Source: Lumnitzera littorea
Taxonomy: Eukaryota > Streptophyta > Magnoliopsida > Myrtales > Combretaceae
NCBI GenBank assembly: GCA_024138015.1
Contig: JAMXBB010000010.1
Span: forward strand, 52,722,110 to 52,786,109
DNA length: 64,000 nt
Direction: 5' to 3'
Shown here one piece after another: positions 47,511 to 58,936 of this stretch (positions are counted from its first letter, which is position 1; each line of letters begins with the position of its first letter). Position numbers and translations under genes: made by a program. The notes under the pieces are model-generated. The model ran no database searches. It was not told where the DNA came from and saw only the letters and a program-made list of their open reading frames with translations.

Positions 47511-50500
47511 CATGTGCATAAACCACTACTTACAACCACAAGCAAACATATACTGTAGTCTCTACAAATCCCACTAACATTGTATTGGCGCTCACTCCAC
47601 AAGTCTGTAACGTCAATGCTTTACTCACTGAGAAGTCCTATATATACCAAAGCTCATATTTAGTTTTCATAAGATTTACGAAAACGTTAGGATTTTATCT
47701 AATACTTGGTTAAGATGTTATTTATCCAGCTATTCAATAGAGTGGTGTGTGTATATATATATATATATTGTTATACCTACACATTATATATATATAAACA
47801 TATATACTTTAAGTTATTATATAAGCTATATTAAATTATCTAAAGTTACTTAATTGTAATAAGGTCAATATCGTTGAGTTCATCCAAACTCGACAATACG
47901 AGTTACAAGTTTTGTGCAAAAGATAATTCCTAAAGGGTGTTTCTAATCCTAGCATATAGGTAAAGCTATATAACATGTAATACCACATTAATATTATATT
48001 ATGTAAATAAAATATATTGTTACAAATTTTTTTGATAAAATATGATAAATCAAACATGAAGAATCCTAGTATGTATATATCATAACCCGAAGTCTGTAAT
48101 AGTACGAAATATAATAATGAATAATCCTAACTAGTTAAAATATGTTCAAGCATGATTTAACTAAACAATTAATATGTTTTAATCAATTACTACTAATCAT
48201 ATATCCTAATCACTAAATTTAGGCCATTTACCTAAGAAAATTCATAATTAATAGAATAGTTCATCAAATAATTCTGTGAAAATTTCTATAGACTTAGCAA
48301 AATATATAGAATTCAATTAATAACTCATTTCATGCAATTGAGTTTATCGCCTTTATAGGTAAAATTGCTATTTTGCTACTAAATCATAGTTAATCAAGCA
48401 AATAATATGATTTTTACACCAAATTAATTTCAACCTATCTTGACATCATTGTGAATATCTATGATTAATTGAATTCTAATTTCATCAATTATTTCACCTA
48501 AAATAAATTTAATTGACAAATTACCCTATTTTTAGCCATTTTTAAGGCCTAAAATGTAATAAATGCTAAATATATATAAAATAAAAATCAAGCTACATAA
48601 AAATTAACTATATGTAATATGTATTCTATAGAAAATTTTTGAGGTTGAAACAATATCATTTAGTACATTTATTTTAAAAGTCAAAATTCAAGTAAATAGT
48701 ACATTTATTAAGCAAATATATAAAATATTCATAACTTTGCAAAAATAAAATTACAACATGAAAATATATCTACATTGACTAAGGAATAAATTTTTTCATA
48801 ATTTTCTCATGTCATTTAATATTTTTAGAATTTATTGAAAAATAAGGCATGTTTTTCAACTAATGTTCATTGGCAATAAGATGGCTAGTAACTGGAGAGG
48901 GTTGTCAGCCAAAGGTGGCACTGGGTGCTCTATCGATGGCTAAATAGGCACAATAGAAGATCACCACTAAGGTAGGGAACAAAGCTAGGGCAAGGCTTGC
49001 TTTGTTTTTTTTTTTTTTTTTTTCTATTCTTCCTATATTTTCTTTCAAATTTTCTCTAAGTGTCCTAGGTTTCTAAAGTGTGCAATCTGTATCCTAGTGT
49101 CCTATTTATAGTGTTTAGGGTCGACTACAATTTTTCTTAATTATTAAGTAATTTATTTTAATATTTTCCTTGAAAAACAAATAGTAGTAGGTATCTTTTT
49201 TTATTTATTTATTTGCTTTTGATGCAACTACTTATTCTTTTTAAGCTGCTCTATGTCATTTTCTAATGAATCTAGGTCGTTTTCTTTTTTTTTTTTTTTA
49301 GATGATATTTTAGTGTATTTTGGTGTTTTATGTTAATACTTAATGATTTCGTTCATATATGAGTATATATCCTATATATATTATATATAATGAGTAATTA
49401 TATGCATATAATCATGTTTCTAGCATGTCTCTTATTTTTAAGATATATCATCTATTTATTTTTGTGGGTTTATTGCTTATTATGTATAATTACATAATTT
49501 TTTGTTAATTTACGAGTATATTTATTATATATATCAAGTATATTCATAAAAATACACATATATTCATATAATATAATATATCATATTATTCCTTTTTATA
49601 GCTTAAATAACCTATCTTTAAGTCATTATTGTGTTTTAGACTTAGTTTTGAGGGTTCCCATAAGTTTTATGCCATTTTGAATAATTGTATTTCTAAGGCT
49701 AAAATTGGGTTTTTAGGACATTATTTTCAAAATCTAACTTTACTAGGTCACTCTAACTAATTTTTTTAACTTAGTTGTAAAGTTTGAACTTAATCAGATA
49801 AATTTTTCCCAAAGACCCTAAATCCAAGTACGGTTACCCTAATGGCGATTTTAATGGCTCATACTACTATAAGTGACTGAAGGTCATGTCTAGAGACCTC
49901 CATTATAGGGTATGAGTATGGACTGTGGGGGCTACTTTACCCCTAGACTTGAGAATTTGTATACTACTATTTCAATATATGGTTAAAAACCCAAGTACTA
50001 GAATCCGATTGTGATTGGTGCCGATAAATCTCCAACCTTTACTTTAGAGGGCATTAAATTCAAAATTGTATGCAGATACTATTTGTTCGACATACTACTT
50101 GTTTGTTAATTAATTGTTTAATGACTTCCTTACCAATATAGTAGGATAGATATCTCACTAAGCTCGTGTAGCTTACTCCTTAATAGTTATCCTTTGCAGG
50201 TTAATTGATAAAAGGGACTAGAATAGGAGTCCAATGCAAAGTGCGACCATTTAATGGTATAATGAAAAGTTAAGAGTTAGAAAAAGATTTATAAAGTAGA
50301 CCTAAAACATCCTGTGTAATAAATAATCCCATGGTTAAATTTCAACATCTTTCTTAAGTTATATAAATTTTAAGAACGACATACCGTATCTTATTATTTA
50401 GTAAGGGATACTGATTCTCTACAGTTCTAATGAACTGTAGAATATTAGATTCCATAGTTATTTATACTTTATGCTAAGTTAAAATTAAAAATCAAAAGCC

Positions 50501-52178
50501 CTATTGATTAATTAGTTAAATCTTGCGATCTCTGACTTGTAAGACAGTTTTTGTATGATGAGTACACATGTGATATAAAGATTTTAGGTAATCCTACCAA
50601 GTTCCCTTTAGGTTCTTAACAACTAGTAACCTGTAACCTATCAAATAACCACATCATCAAATTATTTCTTCCAACACACACAAAATGATAAATCTCCATA
50701 TCACATTAATAGTAAGTAGAATAACTCAATGAGGCCTCGCCAAAGACATAAAGGACTAGAATAATCCTCATAATCACCGCAAATGGAGCCTATAGCTCAA
50801 TACTTAATACAACAATAACAAATATTAAGAAGTCATAGTCACTCCAAACAAACAACATAAAGTACCAAGAGAATCACAAACAACTCCACCTAAAGATTCA
50901 ATAAGTAACATCAAATAACAAAACAAAAAATAACTAGAACTACCAAATCCCAACTCCATATGATCTCAAAAGGTAAGCTATTCCTAGTACAGAATACCAT
51001 GGTTGTTAAAATCACAAGTCAAAAGTACGATTCTACAATTTTATAATTTCATAATGTTTTTCTTAGTTAAAATGAATGTAAAATTGCTTATATACAAACT
51101 TTTAATAAAATTATGAACTTTTATAAATGATTCTACCAGTTTTGTATGATTCTACCGATTCTAAGCATTAAAATGAACTATAGAATCATGATTTTGACAA
51201 TCATACGAAATACTACAAACACATGCACATGATCAAGTAGCTACAATACACATGCATGAACAAGTAACATTTAATATGTAGCACTTACCCTTTTTTTTTA
51301 TATTATTAATAAGGTCGGCAACATAGTCTTGGTGTTTCAAAACTTAGAGTAACTCATGACCCTAAACAAGAAATTATATAAATATTGGTGTTGGGTCATA
51401 TCAAGTGCTCCTTAACACTTAAGTAACCCTCTTAAATCTGATTGGATCATCTCAATGTGAGACTCCACCCGGTATAGTATCATGCAAAGATCACTAACAG
51501 ACTGGACCTTATTAGTAGGAGGGTGAAGCTAAGCACAAGCAATACACTTATTTAAAGGTTCAAGTTTATTTTAAGTCCAATTAAATTAACTATCATAGTA
51601 CACACACAAAACAATCATGTATCCCATATCTAGTGCTCCTATTTCAATAAGATTCGATTCCTCATTACTCCTAGCACCTATTCAAAAATCTAAATGCTAA
51701 GTTTGGAATTTTATTGAATACTTTCCAACTCCAATTAACACTCTTCCCTTTTAACTCAACCCCTTGCCTTGTCATTTAAGCTTCCAACTACCCCTCTACG
51801 TATCCCTCTATATCCTTTTATTTACTTTCCAACATCTCATAGAATACACATACATTCCTTGCACCACACATCCGATTTACATATATAATTATACACATGC
51901 ATAATATATACAAAATCACCAAACAGTTTCATATACAAGACAACAACACACATATATACACACATCAACCAAAAGTTAAGACACACATACACACATCTAT
52001 TCATGCCACTAATTTACTTCACACATATCACAAATTCAACATTCATCCATGCACTCCTCATCGTACACAATCCACATCCCTCACAATACATATATACATG
52101 AAATTCAACACAAACACACTCTTATGCGTATGACAATTTCATACACACACACATATTTGCCAATACCATTCACATACA
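47511..52178. other. AT-rich stretch without recognised gene
   Basis: Holds a TA run (47747-47767), T runs (49003-49023, 49285-49300), a minus-strand TATAAATAGG (about 49101-49110) that may belong to another old LTR, a GC-richer segment at 49835-50030, and a stretch rich in CA words from 51840 to 52178 (ACACATACACAC). Much of it resembles long non-coding LTRs of Ty3/gypsy elements in layout, but I found no pair or target duplication. Short frames here carry no domain. Confidence 0.45.
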
Positions 52179-52524
52179 TACAATTTTGAACTAAAGATTC
52201 ACTAATTGATTTTGATGAGAAAAAAACAAAAGTAGATTATTAAACTAATTATTGTTTGATATTATTAAGTTAATTGAATAAGATTGATTAATTTGCTTCA
52301 TGATTAAATATGTCAATTAACTCTATAAGATGTTTATTTTTTGAATGGTGATCAAAATGATCTTGGGTTGTATTGCAATATGTGGTTGTTCTTTATGTGT
52401 TAAAATTGATTTCAGGAGTTTTTTGACCTACCGGCTTGATGGCAAGAGGAAGGATCAGCCTAATGGTGAAATGCCCTAGATAATTAAAAGAAAAGCTTTC
52501 TCATCCCAATGATCCACAATGCCT

Positions 52525-52610
52525 ATACACTTGTCGGTGTTCTTACCGACAGTAGTATTACTTACTGTCATGACAGTAAGAGGATGGTACCGTCATGCCG
52601 GTAAGCTTGT
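52525..52610. promoter_or_regulatory. Palindrome cluster in the copia LTR
   Basis: CTTACTGTCATGACAGTAAG (52561-52580) is a perfect palindrome. GTCGGTGTTCTTACCGAC lies before it and ACCGTCATGCCGGTAAG after it, so three related inverted units stand within 85 bp, about 90 bp upstream of TATAAAT. The 3' LTR keeps a decayed version (CTTACCATCATGATTGTAAG, 60577-60596). Confidence 0.7.
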
Positions 52611-52667
52611 TTAAAATAGCCATTGGAGCATTTAATGCACAATAACAAGAAGAATTGAATGAGTTGT

Positions 52668-52674
52668 TATAAAT
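52668..52674 (+). promoter_or_regulatory. TATA box of the copia 5' LTR
   Basis: TATAAATGCTCAAC, also present in the 3' LTR (60683-60689). Confidence 0.55.
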
Positions 52675-53204
52675 GCTCAACAACCCAACCAAAGAGGATT
52701 AAAAACTAATATTCTACTGCAATCAAAAGACATTCTCTTACATTTTTGGCCTTATTACTTACAATTTGTCTCTTGTACTCTTTATTTGCAATCAAACAAG
52801 TGAGATTTAGTGTACAGTACTTGAGAGTTTTGTATTTGCAATCTTGAGAGAGAAAAGCACTACACTTTGAGATTATTGTGAGTGATAGTGATTGTGTAAA
52901 CTTGTGTAGCTCTTTGAGCATTGCATTAAGAGTTAACAAAGTGGTGTGGAGTCCTTAATTGGAGGCGTTTGTAGGTGCGTAAAGACTAAGGGACGGTCCG
53001 AACTTTACATTATACCCAAGCTTGATTTTCTTTATCCCTATCTCTTTTAATTTCTACATTTATTATTAGTTTATCATTGCCTTGATCATTCTTATTGTTG
53101 TATTTAATACGGAATTTTGAAAAGAATTGTAATTTTTCTTAAAAACTCAATTAACACCCCTCCCTTCCCCCCTACCTTCTCAAGTTTAGCCTAGTATTCT
53201 TCAA

Positions 53205-53217
53205 TTGATACTAAAGC
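53205..53217 (+). other. Degenerate primer-binding site of the copia element
   Basis: TTGATACTAAAGC directly after the LTR end, a decayed form of the initiator tRNA-Met complement (TTGGTATCAGAGC). Confidence 0.7.
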
Positions 53218-53260
53218 TAGTTTCTAATCACTTGCTTAATCACATATTAGAGTAAACATC

Positions 53261-54300
53261 ATGGCATCTAATGCATTAGGCCTTTTAAAAGGACAAGCAA
53301 TTAATAGGCCTCCTCTTCTAATCGATGGCAACTATCCATTTTGGAAATGTAGGATGTCTATATTTTTTAAAGCACAAAATAGATTATTGTGGCATGTAGT
53401 TAACCCAAGTCCATTTAAGATAGAAGGGCAAAAAGAAAAAGATTATTTGGATGATGATTAAAAGTTACTTGATCTAAATGAAGTTGCTATGAACATCATG
53501 CATTATGCCATAAATGAAAATGATGGATATGTACATATTAAAGTGCTAAAGGAATATGGGATGAACTACAAAGTATATATGAAGGAACTAATAGAGTAAG
53601 GGATACAAAAATAAGCTTATTATATGGATAATTTGAAAATTTTAGGATGGATCCAAATGAAACGATTGATGAGATGCAAATAGATTTATCAATATCATCA
53701 TTCTCTTGAGTGTTATTGGAAAGACATTTACTAATCTTAAGATAAATTCTAAAATTCTTAGGTCTTTGCCAAGAGATTGGGAAACCAAGAGAACCGCAAT
53801 CGAGGAAGTGTAAGATCTCAATGAAATGTCAAAAGAGCAACTCCTTAGAATACTTAAAACACATGAGATTGTGAAATGATAAGGAGAGGATTCTAGAAAG
53901 AAAACAATTGCTCTAAAAAGTCACGAAGAAGAACACAAGTGAAGAAGGAAGTAAAGATGATGATGAAGAAGCAATGTTAGCAAAGAAGTTTAGAAAGTTC
54001 ATGAAACTTAACAAAAGGATTAAGAAGGATATGGATCACTTTCTAAGTTCAAGAAGGAAAAAAAAGAAGTCATCAAATGCTATAATTGTCAAAAGCCAGG
54101 ACATATTCAACAATATTGTCCCTTACTCAAGAAGGCCGATAAAGATCAAGAAAGAAAGTTATGATTGCTACTTGGAGTGATGGGGATTCTAGCGACTTCA
54201 ATAATGAAACTTGTTTCATGGCTCTCAATAAAGAGGTATGCTCCCCTTATATGGCTCTTCCTTTAATGAACTTAGAAGTATGTATGATGAATTATTGAAA
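53261..54300 (+). pseudogene. gag of the copia element
   Basis: Starts MASNALGLLKGQAINRPPLL at 53261, the typical N-terminus of SIRE-type gag, with YPFWKCRMSIFFKAQ next. The first frame ends at 53461, but gag motifs go on in shifted frames: LDLNEVAMNIMHYAI (53470), DELQSIYEGTNRV-like sequence (53560), the LRSLPRDWE-type region near 53760, and a CCHC zinc knuckle CYNCQKPGHIQQYC (about 54070-54112, intact, in a third frame). Gag forms the particle and binds the RNA. At least three frameshifts and several stops are present. Confidence 0.88.
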
Positions 54301-54312
54301 TAATTCATAAAA

Positions 54313-54675
54313 GTGCAAAAGAAGAATAAAGTCTTAAAGCAAATGACAAGTAAAGTAGGTGAAGAATTTGATATTATCAAAAGTGAATACAATAAAGTAG
54401 TTAATGCAAAAGAAGGGTTAGAAGAAGATAATGAATATTTGAAAATCCAGATTGGAAAATTGACAGAGGAAAATGAAGAGCTAAGTAATAGAAACAATGA
54501 ATTGATAGATGAAAATACCAAATCGAAGGAAGCTAATGAAAATTTTGAAAAGGAAGTGAAAGAACTAAAACTTAAGGAAAAAATTATTTTGTTAAGGCCT
54601 CAAATAAAACTTGCAATTATTGTGGAAGATATGGTCATATTGCATATACTTGTGCGATACGTCACAATATCTGCT
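54313..54675 (+). pseudogene. Coiled-coil extension of gag with a second zinc knuckle
   Basis: An open stretch of about 90 codons rich in Glu, Lys, Asn and Leu (EEDNEYLKIQIGKLTEENEE, then LSNRNNELIDENTKS) predicts a long coiled coil. Directly after it, in another frame, CNYCGRYGHIAYTC (about 54613-54654) is a second CCHC-like knuckle. A coiled-coil region between gag and protease is usual in SIRE-type elements and may help particle assembly; here it is cut off from both neighbours by stops. Confidence 0.75.
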
Positions 54676-54799
54676 TAAATAACAAAGGCAAAATGGTTTA
54701 AGTCCTTAAGGAATAAGCTTACATAACAACAACTAACCCTAAAGGATCCAAACTAAAATGGGTACAAAAGAAATGACCATTTGTTTCGTAAGGTCCTTT

Positions 54800-55055
54800 A
54801 AGGCAAAATAATAAATGGATCTTGGATAGTGGTTGCTCAAGACACATGAGGGGAGACGCATCCAAGTTTGCATTTATAGACTTAAAGGATAGAGGTGTGA
54901 CTTTCAAAGATAATCAAAAGGCTCATGTTATTAGAGAAGGTAACATTTGCGTTAATAATGATCTTACTATCAACCATGTGTTACTTGTTAATAACTTAAA
55001 ACATAATTTACTTAGCATTAGCCAATTGTGTGATATAGGATAAAAATTAATTTTT
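54800..55055 (+). pseudogene. Protease of the copia element
   Basis: WIMDSGCSRHMRGD-type sequence (from 54817; DSGCS is the aspartic-protease active site of copia elements) followed by GNICVNNDLTINHVLLVNNL and HNLLSISQLCDIG, ending at a stop (55041). In plants the usual form is DSGCSRHMTGD. The active-site Asp is intact. Neighbouring frames are broken. Confidence 0.85.
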
Positions 55056-55990
55056 CATGCATCAAAGTATTTTATTAAAAACATTAACAATAACCAAATC
55101 CGTTTTGAGGCGTATAAACAAGGAAACATTTACAAAATTGACTTCAATATATTTTCATGCTCTCTTGAAACTTATCTATCCGCTCAAAACAATGATAGTT
55201 GGTTATAACATATAAAATTCGGACATGCTAATATAGATATCTTATCAAAACTAGCTAAAAGGAATCTTATTAAATGATTACTAAAGATTAGTTTTGATAA
55301 AGATAAAACATGTCAAGTATGTCAATATGGCAAACAAAAAAAGTCATCATTCAAATCAAAAGATATCATCTCAACTTCTAGGCCACTCTAACTATTACAC
55401 ATGGATCTATTTGGTCCAACCCAAACCCTAAGTTTGGGAGGGAAAAAAAATACTTTGGTCATAGTTAATGATTTCATTAGATATAATTGGACCTTCTTCC
55501 TTACAAACAAGGATGAAACGTATCATGTGTTCTTGAATTATAGCAAAAAGGTCCAAAATGAAATAGGTCTTTCTATTGTTTCTATAAGAATTGATCATGG
55601 GGAAGAATTTAAAGATCATGATATGGAAGATTTTTGTAATAAAAATGGAATAGAATACACCTTTTCAACACCTAGAACTTCATAACAAAATGAAGTCACC
55701 AAAAGGAAAAATAACAGCCTTATAGAAATGGCTGAGACTATGCTTTGTGACTATAATCTACGTAAATATTTTTAGGTTGAAGTCATTAATACCACTTGCT
55801 ATATATCAAATCGAGTTTTCATAAGGCCTATTCTTAAGAAAACCTCCTATGAGCTTTGGAGAGATAAAAGACCTAATATATCATATTTTATCCTTTTGGT
55901 ACAAAGTGTTACATTCTTAATAATGGAAAAGAAAAACTTGGAAAATTTGATTCAAAATCCAATGAAGGCATCTTTCTTAGTTATTCTCTT
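55056..55990 (+). pseudogene. Integrase of the copia element
   Basis: The zinc finger is HIKFGHANIDILSKL and CQVCQYGKQKKSSF (55210-55350). The core has HMDLFGPTQTLSLGG with the first Asp (about 55405), RIDHGEEF with the second (about 55590), and NGIEYTFSTPRTS, after which the family's VVERKN motif reads VTKRKN: the catalytic Glu is Lys (GAA to AAA). NRVFIRPILKKTSYELW follows. Stops occur at about 55682 and 55773. Confidence 0.87.
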
Positions 55991-56319
55991 GCTAATAAGG
56001 CTTATAGAGTGTATAACAAAAGAACTCTTGTTGTAGAACAGTCAATCCATATTACATTTGACAATACATATGCATATAGATAGTTTAATGATGAAATAGA
56101 AAACATTGGTGCTCAATTGGATGGTCTTGGTCTTAACAAAGATCAATCCATTTCAAATGAGAAGAAATCTTCTTGGCAAGATGGAATTATTGACAATTCT
56201 AAAATAAACTTACCTAAAGAATGAAAATTCATAAAACATTAACCTAAGGATTTAATAATAGGAGAAACATCTAATAGGGTGTAAACTAGAGCCTCTCTTA
56301 AGAACTTAAGTAACATGGT

Positions 56320-57180
56320 GTTCTTATCTCAACTTGAACCAAAAAACATAGATAAAGCTCTATAGGACAAATTTTAGATTTAAGTTATGCAAGAAGAGCT
56401 AATCAATTTACTAGAAACGAAGTATGGAACTTAGTACCAAAACCAAATGACAGATCGGTAACTGGAACCAAATGGGTATTTTGAAACAAGTTAGATAAAA
56501 CCAAAATAGTAACAAGAAATAAGGCATGCCTAGTTGCTAAAGGTTACAACCAAAAAGAGGAAATGAATGTTAAAAGTGCCTTCCTAGATGGTTATATCAA
56601 GGAGGAAATATATGTAGAGCAACCATTGGAGTTTAAGGATAGAGAATTCCCAAAAAATGTATATAAGCTTAATAAAGCTTTATATGGACTTAAGGAAGCT
56701 CCTAGAGCTTGGTATGAAAGATTGAGTAGCTTCTTAATAAAGAATGGCTTTACTAGAAGGAAACTTGACATAGCATTATTCATTAAGTAACATAATGCTA
56801 TTATGTCAATTGTTTAAATATATATAGATGACATTGTGTTTGGTGCTGCTCATAAGGATCTAGTTAGTGAGTTTATCCAATGTATGAAAAATGAGTCTAA
56901 ATTAAGTATGATGGGAGAACTCAACTATTTCCTAAACCTTCAAGTCAAACAAACCGAAAATGGAACCTTTACCAACCAAGCTAAATATACTAAGGAGCTC
57001 TTAAAAAGGTTCAAAATGGAAAATTGTAAAACTAGGCTTACTCCAATGAGCACCACTCTAAAACTCAATAAAGACAAAAGTGGAAAAAAACATTTGTGAA
57101 AAGATGTATAGGGACATGATAGGAAGTCTTCTATATTTAACCACATTTAGGCTTGACATTATGTTTATTGTGTATCTATG
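56320..57180 (+). pseudogene. Reverse transcriptase of the copia element, with internal deletion
   Basis: The N-terminal part (MQEEL, VTGTKWVF, ACLVAKGYNQKE; 56385-56560) runs directly into MNVKSAFLDGYIKEEIYVEQ (56563). The roughly 40 residues normally between them, including the FAPVAR motif, are missing. The first catalytic Asp (MDVKSAFL) is Asn. The later parts KALYGLKEAPRAWYERL (56670-56720), YIDDIVFGA (about 56823, catalytic pair intact) and GELNYFLNLQV follow, then a frameshift near 57090. Confidence 0.88.
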
Positions 57181-57214
57181 TGCATGATTTCATTCTTGCC
57201 CTAAAGAATCACAC

Positions 57215-57718
57215 TTGAATGCGATCAAACACATCTTCAGGTATCTTGCAGGCACCATTGAACTCGACTTGTGGTATCCCAAGTTCACCTCATTTAATCT
57301 TGTTAAATACGCCAATGCCGACTTCACCAATTACAAAGTTGATCGAAAAAACATAAGCAGCACATGCCACTTTCTTGGTAACACTCTAATGTCATGGCAT
57401 TCAAAGCAAAAAAAAAAAAAAAAAAACTCAGTAACACTCTCAACCATCGAAGCCGAAGATGTAGTGGTCAGTAGTTATTGTGCTCAAGCTCTATGGATGA
57501 AACAAACATTGCATAACTATGGTCTAAAGTTCACCAATGTCCCAATAAGATATGATATCACAAATGCTATAGACCTAACAAAGAATCTAATTCAACACTC
57601 AAAGACTAAGCATATAGAAATTAAGCGTCGCTTTATCTGTGATCATGTACAAAACAATGATGTATCCTTAGAATTTATTGATACTAAGGAGAGAATTGGG
57701 AATGATAATGCAAAATGA
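57215..57718 (+). pseudogene. RNase H of the copia element
   Basis: Open for 167 codons: AIKHIFRYLAGT, the YANADF region (first acidic residue), FLGNTLMSWHSKQ, then a run of Lys codons, SVTLSTIEAED, and KHIEIKRRFICDHVQ near the end. An A run at 57405-57426 lengthens a normally short Lys segment but keeps the frame. The usual AEAEY is AEDVV here. It is the longest undamaged reading of the element but has no joined upstream partner. Confidence 0.85.
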
Positions 57719-58936
57719 ATGTTAGACATATAAAAACCAAAATAGTGTTTTTGAGCAAAAATGACATACAGAGTGACTCAACCTGCAAAAACCATACTAT
57801 GAGGTCTAAGAAATTTAATCATATAGATTTCATGCATGAAATATGACATTTAGGATATTTTGGGCACATTTGAAGTCATTTATAAGTATCCAAGTTCATA
57901 TATGCACATATTCATCATGCAATGGTTTCCATTCCCAAAACCAGGCTCCACACATTTATTTTCATCCATAAATCATGTTTAAGTGGTCAATCTAGCTTGA
58001 TTTTAATTTCATGCAAATTTGACCTCTCTAGACCCTTATTAGAAACTAAGTGCTATTTGGAGCATCTTATGCCTATTTGTGACAATATGAATGTTGCTTA
58101 GTTTGATCATGAATTCTTTATGTTTCTTAATAGCTTTCAAACATGTTTGAAGCATGAACTTATTTTGAATTTGAGAAAAGATCTCTACTTACATGCTTAA
58201 CTTTGTTCTTAAGGAACTCAAGTAGTGATTTTACAAGTTGAAGCACCTTAAAGCTATATTGTGTTCTGAACATGCTTAAACATATATTTGAAACTTGCTT
58301 CAAGTGTTAGTGTGTAAAAACTCAATGTCCATGCACATAACTTACTCATATATGCACACTTTCACTTAATCATGAACTTTTTAATTTAAAATTAGATTTT
58401 TCAAGCCTTAACAGACTCAAATAAACTTGTTTAAAGTGTTAGAACACTCATTAAATCAACCTAAATAAACTTGAATTGGCAACTTGAACAAATGAAGTGG
58501 ACTTAACATAGGTTCTACAAAATTGCAAAACACCAACATGATGGTACCACTAACCATCGACATGCTGGTATACCTCATTAGATAAGAAGTTGAAATCCAT
58601 TCTATTCGATTCACTAGCATGATGGTACCTACTATCACCAGCATGCCAGTATACTATTTTACATAACGACTTGAATTCGATTTTGTTTCAATCACCTGCA
58701 TGCAGGTATGATCAATTGCAGTCATGCCAATACACCCAATTCTAGGCATCTTAAAGGGACACCTCGTGACCTTCTCTCCCCTCATTCTCTTTCCAAAACC
58801 TTTCTTTCTCTTCCTCACAAACCTTAACCTCTCTCTCTCTCTTTGATCTACCATCTTCTAACCATCAAAATCCTATTTTTTCTTCCCAAATCATCTCTCT
58901 ACTCCCTCAATCACTTATCCCTCACATCAACTTATC
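57719..58936 (+). other. Region between pol and the third ORF of the copia element
   Basis: No protein motif. It ends with the six-palindrome array (58532-58732) and a pyrimidine-rich leader-like stretch (58760-58985, with CTCTCTCTCTCT at about 58833). The order palindromes, pyrimidine-rich leader, ORF looks like a small promoter with a 5' untranslated region. The minus-strand frames 58456-58644 and 58654-58854 come from the repeats. Confidence 0.5.
58532..58732. promoter_or_regulatory. Array of six palindromes (ACCNGCATGCNGGT)
   Basis: Units at 58532 (ACCAACATGATGGT), 58553, 58613 (ACTAGCATGATGGT), 58637 (ACCAGCATGCCAGT), 58694 (ACCTGCATGCAGGT, perfect) and 58719. Each is centred on CATG and often followed by AC or TACC. 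They lie before the third ORF. Their core resembles the CATG-centred palindromes in the LTR of the same element. Confidence 0.65.

Larger units (their letters stand above)
52184..53203 (+). repeat. 5' LTR of the copia element (1020 bp)
   Basis: Begins TTTTGAACTAAAGATTC (first TG changed to TT) and ends TATTCTTCA. TATAAAT at 52668-52674. Upstream of the TATA box it has a perfect 20-bp palindrome (52561-52580) between further half sites. Aligns with 60208-61200; the many differences indicate an old insertion. Confidence 0.93.

Noticed and set aside
51897..52133. 78-codon His/Thr-rich ORF
   Set aside because: Made by CA-rich simple sequence (ACACATA words).
58456..58854. Two minus-strand ORFs (62 and 66 codons)
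   Set aside because: Arise from the palindrome array and antisense of the CT-rich stretch; no motif.
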